Shown: positions 26,101 to 37,702 of the stretch, one piece after another
How the letters are laid out: every line of letters begins with the position of its first letter
Position numbering within the stretch: position 1 is the first letter of the stretch
Origin: Chlorops oryzae
Taxonomy: Eukaryota > Arthropoda > Insecta > Diptera > Chloropidae
NCBI GenBank assembly: GCA_020466095.1
Contig: CM035807.1
Location: 36,522,039 to 36,586,038 of the forward strand
Reading direction: 5' to 3'
Length of the DNA stretch: 64,000 bases
Notes under the pieces: model-generated
The model's database searches: none
What the model saw: only the letters and a program-made list of their open reading frames with translations
Told to the model about the DNA's origin: nothing
Translations under genes and position numbers: made by a program

Positions 26101-26896
26101 TATTTTTTACAAAAAAAAAAAAAAAAAATAAATAAATAAATAAAAAACACATTCTGGACAATTGAAGGTTGATGATACATTTGCTTGAATTTTTTTTTTC
26201 TTTTTGACTATGCAGCTCAGAGAGTTCTGGAACATTGGACCTCATTTCTTTAAAAATAAAAATAAAAAAATGAATTCTTCGGAAGCAAATTTCATCCAGT
26301 ACACATCATTAGCGGGCGATAGATTTTCAAAAAAAAAAAAAAAAATTATTTGAAAAGCACCTGATATCACATTGAAAAATGAGCAAGTGAACAAACATTT
26401 TTTTTTGGAATAAATATTTAAGAAAAACAAAAATTGAAAAACTATGAAAATCCCCTTTTTAAGGTTCAAAAAGCATCGTGTTGATTCCCAAAGAGCGCGA
26501 ATGTTTTTTTTTTTTTATTTTTTTGGAACGATCTTTTATTTAAGCATGATTTTTGGAAAAATTTGATTAATTTTTTATTTTGCGTGGCATTCGAATTTTC
26601 GCCTGCGAGATTCTGTTGCACAAATTTTTTCACTGACTTCTTATGAAGGTAATTTTTTGTCGATCAATTGATTTTCGTCGAATCGTGGCTTCGGTTTTTG
26701 AATGCGAGTTGAGCCTTTTGCGTTGGCCCGAGCCGGAAACACGCGGTGCGCGGTGCGTCAATCGACGAAACTAATTCGAAATTCGAAAGAAGAAGAAAAA
26801 CATCATTTCGGCTGGCGTATATTTTGCGAAATAACGTCAATTAATTGTTTTCCACAATCGTTTACCGAAATTATATTGGAGAAGAACAAAATGACA
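23145..26896. other. Gene-free AT-rich stretch
   Basis: Only short chance frames and homopolymer tracts (for example A-runs near 25,603-25,621, 26,111-26,128 and 26,329-26,344). I see no element ends. Confidence 0.55.
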
Positions 26897-26951
26897 GAAC
26901 GAATGAACGAACGAACGAACGAACGAACGAATGAACGAACGAACGAACGAC
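26897..26951. repeat. (GAAC)n / (AACG)n tetranucleotide repeat
   Basis: About 13 units of a 4-base repeat, two of them carrying AATG instead of AACG. Confidence 0.95.
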
Positions 26952-28140
26952 AATAATACAATAAAAAAGAAAATTTAATAATTCTTTCGCGTACTGCAGT
27001 AAACTGCGAGATAACGTTTACGAATTGCAACTGCGACTGCAATGGAAAGACAACAAGCGCAACAGCAACGGCCAAAGCCAAAGCCAAAGCCAGAGCAACG
27101 AGCCAACAGTCGAATCGCAGTGGCGGCGTCGGCGGCGGGTGAGAAAAGAATGTTGCCGACGCGAACGTTTAACTGTTGTCAAATAACAATAATAATAATA
27201 ACAACAACAACAACAACAATTACAACAGCAATGACTACAACAAAGAGCGACGAAACGAATCGAAACGAGACGAGACGAGATGAGACGCAACGCAACGCAA
27301 CGCAAATCGCGTCAACGACAAAATCGACAACAGCGCGAATCGCGCAACGTATACAACGGATAGCACCGACGCCGACGACGATGTCGGAATGATTGGAAAA
27401 GCGTACGAAATCGAAAATGCCATTTTCCTTGCAACGCGACGACGCGCGAGATTTTTCTTGTCGCTGGAAATCGTAAGAAAAACAACAACAAAAATCACTC
27501 TTAGCACTGCTGACTATCTCTATATGCCATTATTATTGTCTGTCATATTGCCTGCCCGCTCGTTCTTCATATTGTATAAGAATAAATAATATTCACGATT
27601 GTTTTTGCTGCTATTGGACGCGATCGGACGCTACTGGGCCGCGTCCGAAAATGCGTTGTCGTTGCATATCGGATGCGTTGCGACTGTTGAGGCGACTGCA
27701 AAATTATATCACAACAACGATAACAACAATGACGACAGCAAAAGCAACAGCAACAGCAACAGCGACGGCGACGGCCACAGCGTCAATACAACCATACAAC
27801 AGTAACTGCTAACAGAACGTAAGCAAAAACCGAAACGGCAACGACGCGAGCGCCAACGTCAGCGCCGATTTTTTTGCGTTGAAGACAACAATGCAGTGTC
27901 GCCGGCGTCGACGCCAATGATGAAAATTGCAATTGAGAAACGTGCTAGAACGAAATTGGCGAAAAAAAAACTCGCCAATTCAACATGTGAGAGAACGAAC
28001 TTAGTAGGCAAGTGGCTGCAGCTGTAGCAAGAGAACGCAAGAAAGAGAACGACTGAAATCAGAACCGAATAAACAGCAGCGCAGAGAGGTTGTAAGACCC
28101 ATGTAAGAGCAAAATAAGAGGCGCTTAAGCTTGGCATCTG
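26952..28140 (+). other. GC-richer, CAA/CAG-rich block, leader-like
   Basis: The block is more GC-rich than its surroundings and made of CAA, CAG, GAC and GCC-rich triplet runs, including (AAT)n(AAC)n at about 27,187-27,230. Frames of 60-116 codons exist on both strands but consist of low-complexity Gln/Thr/Arg or Cys/Ser runs, so I do not call a gene. Such DNA is typical of long untranslated leaders and promoter-proximal regions in flies. That role is inference. Confidence 0.3.
27249..27305. repeat. Pentanucleotide repeat (GACGA / CGCAA units)
   Basis: A run of GACGA-type units passes into a run of CGCAA units. Period 5, imperfect. Confidence 0.85.
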
Positions 28141-28338
28141 TGGGCTCAGGCCCTAGTTTTCCTATTTGCGAATTTCATTTGACGAATAAACTTTCTCTCC
28201 CCCACTATTTTGAATGATTTCGCAAAAGTAATGAATTTCTGAAGCCCTTGGATTTGGGGACTGACGAATAAGGCTCACACTTCGCCACCATACCGAAAGT
28301 CTTATCAACGTCAATATTCGCAACAAAAAATTGCGAAG

Positions 28339-28455
28339 AAAACAGAACAGAGCAGAACAGAACAAAACCGAACCGAACAGAACCCACCATGACACACTAC
28401 ACCACACCATGCAGTGCCATGCCATCCATACCATACCATACCATACCATACCATG
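28339..28455. repeat. Two adjoining pentanucleotide repeats, (GAACA)n then (CCATA)n
   Basis: The GAACA/GAACC-type run covers about 28,339-28,385. A degenerate CACCA/CCATG-type bridge follows, then five to six exact CCATA units at 28,426-28,455. Both have period 5. Confidence 0.9.
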
Positions 28456-28691
28456 TCATACCCCGTTGCATTTCACACTCACATTTAAGTTATTTGAAGT
28501 GGGATTTTTTTTTTAAATTTTTTTGGTTTTTTCCGAATATTTTTTACTGAACGTGCGATAAGGACAACACTGCGCATGTATTTGTGCCATTCATGACGCA
28601 CACCACTTAGTTGCAGCAAATCACACACAAGCACACGTACACACACACACAGTCAGCTACACAAACAATCGCAAATGGACGAATAAGTACG

Positions 28692-28711
28692 AACACACAC
28701 ACACACACACA
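28692..28711. repeat. (AC)n microsatellite
   Basis: About nine AC units. A shorter AC run lies just before it at about 28,636-28,651. Confidence 0.9.
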
Positions 28712-29014
28712 GGCATGGTACATATCATTTAAATTATTCTAGCTGGGGAAGCAACAAAAGCTTGTAATGATTTTCACCATGTTTTTACGCAGCACGAAAA
28801 AAAGACGCTCACCATGAACTCGCCTAGCCGCCTTTTAGTTCTAGTCAGCCAACATGCAACGAGCAGTGCAGCCGACGCAGAGGCAGCAAGTTTCCGAAGG
28901 GTCTGAATCATTCTTAATGTTATCGTTGCACTCCTTTTAGCCCGTTCCCTACCTTCACTTTGCTCCACTTCCCCTTCCGCTTCCCCATCCCTTTGCCTTT
29001 CCCTCCTCTCCAGG

Positions 29015-29033
29015 CACACACACACACACACAC
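29015..29033. repeat. (CA)n microsatellite
   Basis: About nine CA units at the end of a pyrimidine-rich stretch (28,940-29,010). Confidence 0.9.
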
Positions 29034-29707
29034 TCACACAAATGCGAAAAAAATGCTCGCCGCTAAGAACGTTTTGTGGCTGATTTCCACGTTGGATTTT
29101 TTCACTCGTAATTGACTTTTGCTTTAGGCCAAGTTGTTCTCCATTTGCAGCTCAAAATGAATTACACTGAAGGTTCATTGATTCTTGGAGCGCTTTTTTT
29201 CCATATGAACTTATCTCATTCAACTCTAGTTGAGTGAGTTCGGAATCTCTCGAAAAAGTTTGAGCGCATTTTATTTTATTATTATTTTAAGTATTTTACA
29301 ATTTATTAAGGTCGATCAAAAAATGCGGATGAGACCTACGAGGGACATAATTTTTTAGAACCACAGCCATCATGAGGGTTTTAGTATAGAAAACATTAGA
29401 AAAATACCCTAACTTTTGGTGTTGAGCTTTTTATTGCCGCATATTCGAAGTTTTAAGATTCTAAGGTAATTCTAAATTATTCAAAAAACAATATTCATTT
29501 GTGTCATGTGATGGGCGCCAAAGGCCCCAGTTCCTAGCCTGTGTGTTTGCTTAAAAAAAAAAAAAACTTTATACGAATCCACCATTACGTCCGAAATTCT
29601 CTTGAATTGACGATAGAAACATCGATAAATTGAATTTCCGTAAGCGCAGTTACTGCCATCATTTCCAAAAATAAACCCACATGCCGACGAGCACATGCAC
29701 ATACACG

Positions 29708-29708
<1 letters not shown>

Positions 29709-29742
<34 letters not shown>
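29709..29742. repeat. (AC)n microsatellite
   Basis: About 17 AC units. Confidence 0.95.
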
Positions 29743-29743
<1 letters not shown>

Positions 29744-32700
29744 GATGGGACCATGAACACACGAAATTGCGTTTTAAGCTCTCCTTAAAAACGTGATAAG
29801 AAACAAAGAAAGCGTAACTTTCCCAATTTGAAAAGAAACCTTAGGAAATTCCAAAGGTCGGAACTTGCCAGCGGTATTTGGCATTTTTCACAAACATTTT
29901 CCAAATTGTGCAACCAAATTTAACGGCGCAAAGGATCAAATGCAACCGTGACAACATAACGCAGTTGTTATCACGTCTTCTTAGCAGCTTTTCATATTAA
30001 AATTTCAATTTTTATGATGTCGGTTATTTCGTTAAGATGAGCAGCCACTAAGCAGCTTTTCTTTTCCTTGTTCTTTCAAGAACGTCTGCCAATATTAAAT
30101 TAAGGCCCAGAGGGCAATCGTGCAAGGTAAGGGCTTTGAAATGATTCGGAGATGATTAAAATTTTAAATATGTTAGCGAATTTTGTATACATATTTACAA
30201 TCGGAGCTATGCTTAAAAGAACAAAAAAAAAAAAAAAATACCCAGCAGTTGACTTCATCCGTATTTTTTGAGGATGGTGAGCGATAAGTCAAAGATTGGG
30301 GGGGATTGAAGGAAAAAAATACAATTTATTTTATGGTTGAAAATTTTGAAATGAATATTCTACTGGAATTTTGTCCCTTTTAGTATAGGTAGTCTACTTG
30401 AAGACAACCAAAACTAATATACTGTATGATTTTGACAGTTCTCACACCTAAAAATCACTCTCGTTGTCTTCCATAATGGTAAAAAAAAATCAAAACACAA
30501 CTGAAAACGAACTAGTTTTTAAGCTAAGTAGTTGTAAAAAATAATACTGAAATAACAAGTTAAATTTACTTCCCTTTTGTTGACAATAGGAGGGCCTTTG
30601 GCGAATCCTTGGCGAAAATGCCCGGAAATATAAAAAATCGGACTGATTATTTATGGTCCAAGATCCCAGAGCCGCCAGACCTACATACGGGGCATTTCAC
30701 GTCAAGTGTACCCGCTCAAAAAACTTCATAACTTGGATTTTGTTGAAACTTGGTGGAAATGTTGCTCTATGAAAGTACATGAATTGTGCAAAAGGAGGAG
30801 GGGAAATATTGACCGGGTGCCTAGATACAGGGTGTTAAACTTTCGGTCCTTTTTGTATTCAAAAAATTCTACGTCTCGCAAATTGGCAAATTAAAAAAAT
30901 GTTATAAAGGGTTTTTATAGATTTTTGTCTGCTCTTTCCGAAAAAAAAATATTACAATCCGCAGAATTTATTATTGATGCACAAAAAAACGGTTATTATT
31001 TTTATAAGCAATTTTTCGCCCAATGCGACATTTTTGATATTTTTTTAAATAATTTTAAACGAAAGCTGGGCTTTTTTTCTATAAAATGACATCTTAAACA
31101 AGATGGGATCTCCAAAACTAACGACTAAATAGAGGTGGAGAACCCAGCGCGAAAGCTTTTATAGTCTTGCTGATTTTCCGGCCAAGCTCTTCATAAATAG
31201 TTTTATCTTAATTGCCAATAAGTTAAGTCTCGGGGTAGATTTTACGAATGAAAGGGTCTGTCAGCTGAATCATTGACGAACTTCAAATTTGACCATAGAA
31301 ATTATGACTTTGCTAAAAGAATCACAATTATTGAAATGAATTGAAATTGTTTTCGTGCAAAATTGAATTATCAGCTCTTTGAATTCATAAAAAAAAAAAA
31401 AATCGAACAGAATGGAATGAATATTTTCTTAAATTATCTATTATTAATCCGCAGTTCACCCAATAAGAGTTTGAGCAAAAAATGACTCAGAAATAATTCA
31501 GCCTTTACCGAGGCTTACTTTTTTCCCGTTTCATTGTAAATAATCAGAAAAACAAGCGGTATTAATAAAGAGAGCATGAAGAAGATAGGAGGAAATTTTT
31601 TTAAAAATTTCGACTGAGAAGCCGAATTAGCCTTCAACTTGTTCGCAAGTACATGCGAAAGTACAGTTTTTTTTAAGTCATTTTCGTCACTCTTTCGTTT
31701 TTATTTTTCCATTGGGGTAGGGTAGGGTTCTTTGTATGTTTCGCTCTTTAGAGAATATTGAAAATGCATACAGCAGTTGGCAGCTCGGTCTGGCGCGGCA
31801 GTCGCCGTGTGGATCCGTCAGTTCGTCGCTTGTCGTTCTCCCTTTCAGCTCAATATGTAACTGCGACGTTCGGCACGAATTTACATGGGACCGAGTTTTT
31901 GTGCTTATGAGTCGTCATTCGACATTCGAATGAAGTGGATGGATGTGTCAGTCGCTTTTGTGGACGAGTTTTACAATCGCTTCATTCATTGTCAGTTTTT
32001 GTTTTTTGAGTGCATTGAAACGAAGGAAGCCCTAGAACATCGCATCGAGCGCGTAGGCATACGTCAGCAGAAACAGCGGCAGTTACAAACAGAAAAATCA
32101 AACCAAAAAAAAAAAAAAAAAAAAAAAATCCCCGAAAATCTTTGCTCCCCAAAAAACTTGCGAAAATAAAAGTCTGTCCAATTTTTCTTTCTTCTGCATT
32201 TTTTTGAAGAATTCTTCTGGGCTTTCTGTGCGTTTGTCACTCAGTATTGATTCAAAGATTCAAACAGAGTTCCATTTCTTTTTCGTACAAGATTTTATCT
32301 TGGTTGTTTTCAGCAGAAGTGGTCAATCCTTTTCTTCTCAATATTAATTTTAATTTTAATTTATTTATTCAGGAGGCTAGCAACCGAGAGCATTATTCAT
32401 TCATAAGTCCATGTGAATATCGAATAGTCAAACAGATCCCACTGAGTCTCAGTTCATTAAGCATACTGATTGTTTGAGCGATTGCTTAATTTTACAGAAA
32501 AAAACAAGAACTTGTTTCAAGGATTTCAAAGGTCGACTCAAAATTTGTCGCTTTCCTTCATGAAGAACCCCTTAGGTGCCGCCAATATATGAACAACTGA
32601 GACAATTGTTAGACTGGCAATGATAAAATGGGAGTGTCGGCTTCATGGGGTTGATGGACGAAAAGCCCATGTTAAGATAAGATTCCTTAGATTCCGTAGA

Positions 32701-34924
32701 TTCCTTAAACCGACGCATAACTACCGAAGACAATTTGTTTTAATTTCATTAAAGTGATCTCGCCTTGTTATTGCCCAAAACGAGTACAAATTGAGGTTCT
32801 CTTCGACACCATTTTTGTAAGAATCTGACGAAAAAAAAGAAAACTCGTTCAATAACAAATAATCTTGGCAATAAACAATACTTTCCCTGTGATATTTCCT
32901 GCTGGGGTCTAATTTCGATTCAACTGCAATTCCGGAGCCTTAATATGTAGGTGCATGATTCAACAATTTCTCGCGATATTCATATGCACATACATAAGTA
33001 ATTGCGAGTATGCAAACAAGGAGCCAAGTCTAGAAAACGTACCCATTGATCGTGTGCTAAACGCTACTGTGATCGCGTATGACGCTGGAAAGCGCCAAGA
33101 TGTGTAGCTGCCCCCCTTCGCCCCGTTCTTTTCCTTTCGACAGCGATTAGAACGCCGACGTCGCAGCCGCAGCCGTTGTTGCTGCAGACCATTGTTCTAT
33201 GTGTTGGGGTAACAGAAAATTTAATTCGTTTCCGTGTAAAAGCCGCACAAGTCAACAAGTTGTTTAGTCGTGCATTCAACGTTCTTGTTGTTGCTGCTGT
33301 TGTTGTTGTAGCACTTGCTCTTGCACTTGCTGCTGCTATTACTGCTGCTCTTCTTGCTGTTTTACGCATATAAAACAACTAAATGTGATGTGAACGGTTG
33401 TTGTTATCGCAGCCGCTATTACAGCGCGTTAGTTGCCAATTTACAAGGCTAACGTGTGGCAGTAAGCATTTTTATTACGATTATGGCTACGAATAAGATT
33501 AAAAGTGTGGACACATACCCACACCCGACATCCTCATTAATACACACACACATACAAACACACACATATATATGTATGTATATATTTTCAATGAATATAC
33601 ACTGAATATGTAATCTTGATTTTTGTAGCATTCAATTTCTTTCCGTCTGCATCAGCTGCGAACTCATTTGTAAAATATTACCTTGAAAATTTAGCGCCAA
33701 TCGATTCGGAATAACATGATGACCATAAATAATCATAAACGACAAATGGCTGGAATAATAGTACTTGGCTTTTGAAGAAATGTCAAACAATGACTGACCA
33801 AAAAGTTGCGCTATCGAAACGGTCTTTATTAAAAGCCACTTTTCTTATTTATCCCATGGAGGTGAAACAATCGTTAATTTTTGGGGGTCGATGGCTCGTA
33901 TGCATAAAGATGAGATCAGAACATTTTCTCCAGATTTTTACCAATTGCTTATGCTATTCCATATGCAAAAAGAATAATTTTCCAATGAGTTTCAATTTAG
34001 GTATTTTAGCTTTATCTTGATTGCATACGAGCCAATATGTAACGATGAACTCAAAAGGAATTCTTAATTTCTTCGTCGAAAGACCTTCAAATTGAAAGCA
34101 ACAAAAGATGAAGAAATGAGAGAAAAGGGAGCACAGCAAGACTTTTGTCAACGCCCATTTATTCTTTCAATCATCGAGAATATATTGAATTTTTCAACTA
34201 TTTTCGGCTATGGAAAAACCTTGACGCACTACGAGTATAAAGTCAAAAGCACTGCCGACCAAACAATAAAACCAACTTAAATTATCGCCCAAAGCACGCC
34301 CAAACCGGGCATGGGTAGTAGGGATGCCAATTTTCGCCATTTTTGTAATCCCGGGATTTCGGGATCTTAAAAAAAATCCCGGGATTTTCGAGACTAATCC
34401 CGGAATTGAATCGCATATGTACTTCAAAAGGAACATCCAATAATTTGCCATTTCTCATGGTACGGCTTTAATTTTTTTTGACTCTTTCGATATTGAGTCC
34501 TTATAAATTGTAGCGTCGTTTTTCGAAATGGAGTCAAACATGGAAAATACGTAAGAAATTTTTTTGAGTTGCAACTTACATGATGTTCTACTGTAAATGT
34601 TCATGGTCGGATAAATATGGACTTTCTTCAAATTTGGACAGCGCGGTACAAGCTTAACTGAACATAGAGTCAGCTGTTTATCTTGCATAAATAAGTGTTG
34701 CATGCGTGTTCTACTTTAGATCAAATGTCACTTCATTACAAAGGGATTTTGTTAAGTTTAGGTTTGCTTAGGTTAGCTTAGGTTTGAATGTGGAATGTGG
34801 GTAGTGAACAAACACGCCTAAATCAAAAATTCCTGACAGAAAACGAAAAGAGCTTTTTCAATTTAATTTTTTTATCTTTTTATTGTGTTACGAATGAAAG
34901 AAAGTTCTTAAAGAAGCACTCTGA
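29743..34924. other. Gene-free stretch with two GC-richer patches
   Basis: No supportable gene. Patches at about 31,770-32,090 and 33,060-33,440 are richer in GC and look leader-like. The second contains a TTG/CTG run (33,282-33,313). A small 10-base TTAGGTTNGC-type repeat lies at about 34,754-34,786. ATCCCGGGATT-type palindromic pieces at 34,350-34,400 may be a worn transposon end. Confidence 0.45.
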
Positions 34925-35480
34925 TTTTTATGCAAGGGCAGTTCAAAAAGTTATCGGCCGTCAAAGTAAATGCTCAAAAAAAAGATAAAGTGCTGGCTGC
35001 CATGATTCTAAGTTTTCAAGTGGTCCGAAATGGAAAACAAAAACAGGGTTATAATCAGAATAAATGTCACTATGGCGTGAGCCTCCAAAGTAATTTTGGG
35101 ATTTTTTTTTTACAAAATGGCTGCCATTGAAAAATTACCCATCGATTTTGAGTATATTTTTTTGTAGTTCAGTGTAAAAAAATACTAAAAAATTTGTTAA
35201 AATTATGATTATGGTGACAATTCTGCTCTGAATCCATTTTTTTTTCCTTAAAATTGGTGTAGTTGAACTGTAGAAATCGTGGCAGCCAGCTCAAAAAAAG
35301 TGGTTTCGAAATAAATGTGTTTCAAGTTTGAAGCAACGCTAAAATTTCTCGTTTTAGAGCAGATCGTGCTCGACAATGAAAGCTATATCCTCCAAAATAT
35401 TTTGAATTTCAAAAAATCCTTTTAGCACGATATTCTCAAATATCCAAGCTATAAAAATAAACCAAAAAAATGGCGCAATA
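34925..35480. mobile_element. Degraded copy of TTAA MITE family 1, ends lost
   Basis: Alignment by eye to 17,536-18,075 is continuous, with shared strings including GGTTATAATCAG, CAAAATGG(C)GGCCATT, GTTTGAAGCAACGC and GCTATATCCTC. It lacks the first ~150 bases and both TTAA-flanked GGGGGTCTTCTCATT ends. It is clearly older or truncated compared with the 17.4-kb copy and has no coding content. Confidence 0.8.
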
Positions 35481-35860
35481 TTTTAAAAAAATAAGAGGCG
35501 CTAGCTTCTGAGTTTATCGGCCCTCGAATTTTTTAAAATAAGCCCAAAATTTGGTCTTTTTTTGGGCATGCTATGGGCGCGTATTGAATTTTGGGCGTCA
35601 TTTGGGCTCCATGTCGGCCTGCATATTTTTACTCGGTTCTTGCCTTATATGCAACGCATTAAAGATCATAGCGAGTTGATTAATTTTAAGTGGGGTCCTA
35701 GGAAAATATTGAGCCAAATTCTAAATATTCCCGGGGAATTTTTCTGCGCGGATTTGAAAAATTTCTCCAACTCTAAGCACATTAGGAAGGGAATGCAAAG
35801 GCAGCAAGAATCTTGAATACTTTTAAGCAAAGAGCATCATATTTTTTATTTTATTGAGGC

Positions 35861-36376
35861 TTAAGCCTTGTTGTCACAAAGAGCAGGAACAGAAACAGAA
35901 CCAGAATCCCATACATATTCGACTGCGAAAGAAACAAGAGCAGAATTTTGAAGTTCTGTGGCTGTTATTAACAGAACCAGAATCAAGAGCATTTGCGACA
36001 GAAACAGAATATTCCTATAAATTTAAATTTTAATGCTTTTCAATCACGTATGCATTGAGTTTCGATTTGGAAAACTTATGAAATAAAAATAAATTTGGTG
36101 TGAACAAAATGTCGAAAAAAAAACAAATTTACACCAGAGGAAGAGGAGCAAATAATTGAGTTCGTAAAAGCGAACGAAATTTTATTTAATGTAAAAAACA
36201 AGAAATTTATGAAGCGACAATTAATTCAAATCAAATGACATTTCTTATTTCTGTTTCTGTTCTTTGCAACACATCCACAAATAATAGCAACAGACAGAAA
36301 CAATGGCAGAAAAGTTTATTCTGTTTCTATTTCTGTTTCTGTTTCTGTTCCTGTTCTTTGTGACACCAAGGCTTTA
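35861..36376. mobile_element. TTA-flanked element, probably PIF/Harbinger-derived
   Basis: Direct TTA copies (35,861-35,863; 36,374-36,376) flank a 510-bp core. The ends pair as AGCCTTG(T/G)TGTCACAAAG continuing into AGGAACAGAAACAGAA, roughly 37 bases with two mismatches. A TTA/TAA 3-bp target is the hallmark of PIF/Harbinger elements. Those elements carry a transposase plus a MYB/SANT- or MADF-like DNA-binding protein. The core holds a short remnant that fits the second type, described separately, which supports the assignment. No transposase is present, so this is a non-autonomous derivative. Confidence 0.75.
36109..36238 (+). pseudogene. MADF/MYB-like DNA-binding domain remnant inside the TTA element
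   Basis: An ATG at 36,109 starts MSKKK. After a one-base frame change in the A-rich run the frame reads KFTPEEEEQIIEFVKANEIL then FNVKNKKFMKR and stops at 36,236-36,238. The pattern (aromatic/Thr, acidic cluster, Ile-Ile-x-Phe-Val-x-x-Asn, then Leu-Phe followed by Lys/Asn-rich residues) matches the first two helices of the MADF or SANT-like fold used by the accessory protein of Harbinger transposons. Only about 40 residues survive, so the rest of the domain is missing. Family recognition is from memory; the reading frame is seen directly. Confidence 0.5.
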
Positions 36377-37702
36377 GAATGCTTCTTTTTCAAGCGGGGA
36401 AAATTGTTTTGGGAAAAAATTCCCAGGGAATATTCATTTTGAATAGGACTGAATATTGAAACTATGCAACCAATATCAATCTCTCGTTGATTCCCTTTCT
36501 TTTGCCTATATATATATAGCATTTTATCCATCAAGTATCTAAGTTAGAATTGTTTTTTCTCCAAACGTGAGGATTTATAAAGAATAAATATTTTACATCT
36601 TGTTTTTGCCTCTGGAATAAGTCAAACTGTCCTTCATTTTTCCGAACATAGAGTATTATTACATAAAAACAAATCCTCATACCTCATACCAACAAACAAA
36701 AAAAAAAAAATGGTTTTTTAAATAGAACACAGACTTGCGAGTGCGCTCTAAGCTTTCGAAAGTTTCGAAGAATAGAAGTCGCCAAATTCACATGCCTGGC
36801 ATCGTGAAGGCACGCAACAAGTTGATGGCGAAGTCGGTTGAGGAAGGAGCCTGCTTTAATCTTTTCGCAGAATATTGTCGTCATTGCCAAACTCTGAAGA
36901 GTTGTGAATATTGTACCTATAGTTTAATGTAAGGTTACGAGCATCTCCAGACGGTGGGAATGACGCAGATCGGAGGCAAGGTGAAGACAAAATTCGCGTT
37001 CCGAACGATTTAACGAGTAGCAGGAAGGAAGGACATGGGGTTCTGTGTAGTCATTTTTTTTTATGTAAATAAACGTTTACATAAACGATAACAGCGCACA
37101 CGTCTGCACTATGCAAGTATGGAGGTAGGTATATGGGTATGTGAGTATTCATAATGCCAGCAGCAAGTGTCTGGGTGCGTGTGAGCATATGTACAGCAAC
37201 TGTAAGAACAACGATAACAACATCTTGTAGAACAAAACCAAAACTTATGGCAGAGTGCTATCGCTTGGCGTGACTTTAGCTTTAGATTTGGTCGGAGTCA
37301 TAGAGAAGAACCGACCTACCTTCTCAACCCCATCCGAAAGCTTTGGATGCTTACCTCTGCCCGTTTTCGATGTGTATCCCTCGAATATATACGTGGCTTT
37401 TTGGAATAGCAAGGCCGGAAACAGCGCAGTGCAGCGGAGCACAATATGGATGGAGTGAGTATGTATGCAGTTAATATGGCACTTGTTGCACTGCAAGTAT
37501 CAACAAGTTGTGCAAAACGTTGAATAGAATCACTACCACCCACATTCTGGACCTCAACGCTCACGGATAAATAAAAAACAAAAGATAAATAAATAAAAAA
37601 TAGAAACCAGAGACAGGAAAATAATCAAAAAACAAAAACTTTGGGGGCTTACATTGGGCAGTATGAAATTTTAGGGGAAGCTTTATATGAAGTCGTTATT
37701 TA
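36377..37702. other. No firm gene
   Basis: Non-coding DNA left of the mariner. An 83-codon minus-strand frame at 37,245-37,496 has a protein-like end (GYTSKTGRGKHPKLSDGVEK) but no confirmed start or splice sites, so it is mentioned here only as a weak candidate. Confidence 0.4.

Noticed and set aside
27042..27392. 116-codon Gln/Pro/Thr-rich frame
   Set aside because: It is produced by CAA/CAG/CGA tandem repeats, and equally long low-complexity frames exist on the other strand.
34754..34786. TTAGGTT-type words resembling the insect telomere repeat
   Set aside because: Only three degenerate 10-base units, not a (TTAGG)n array.
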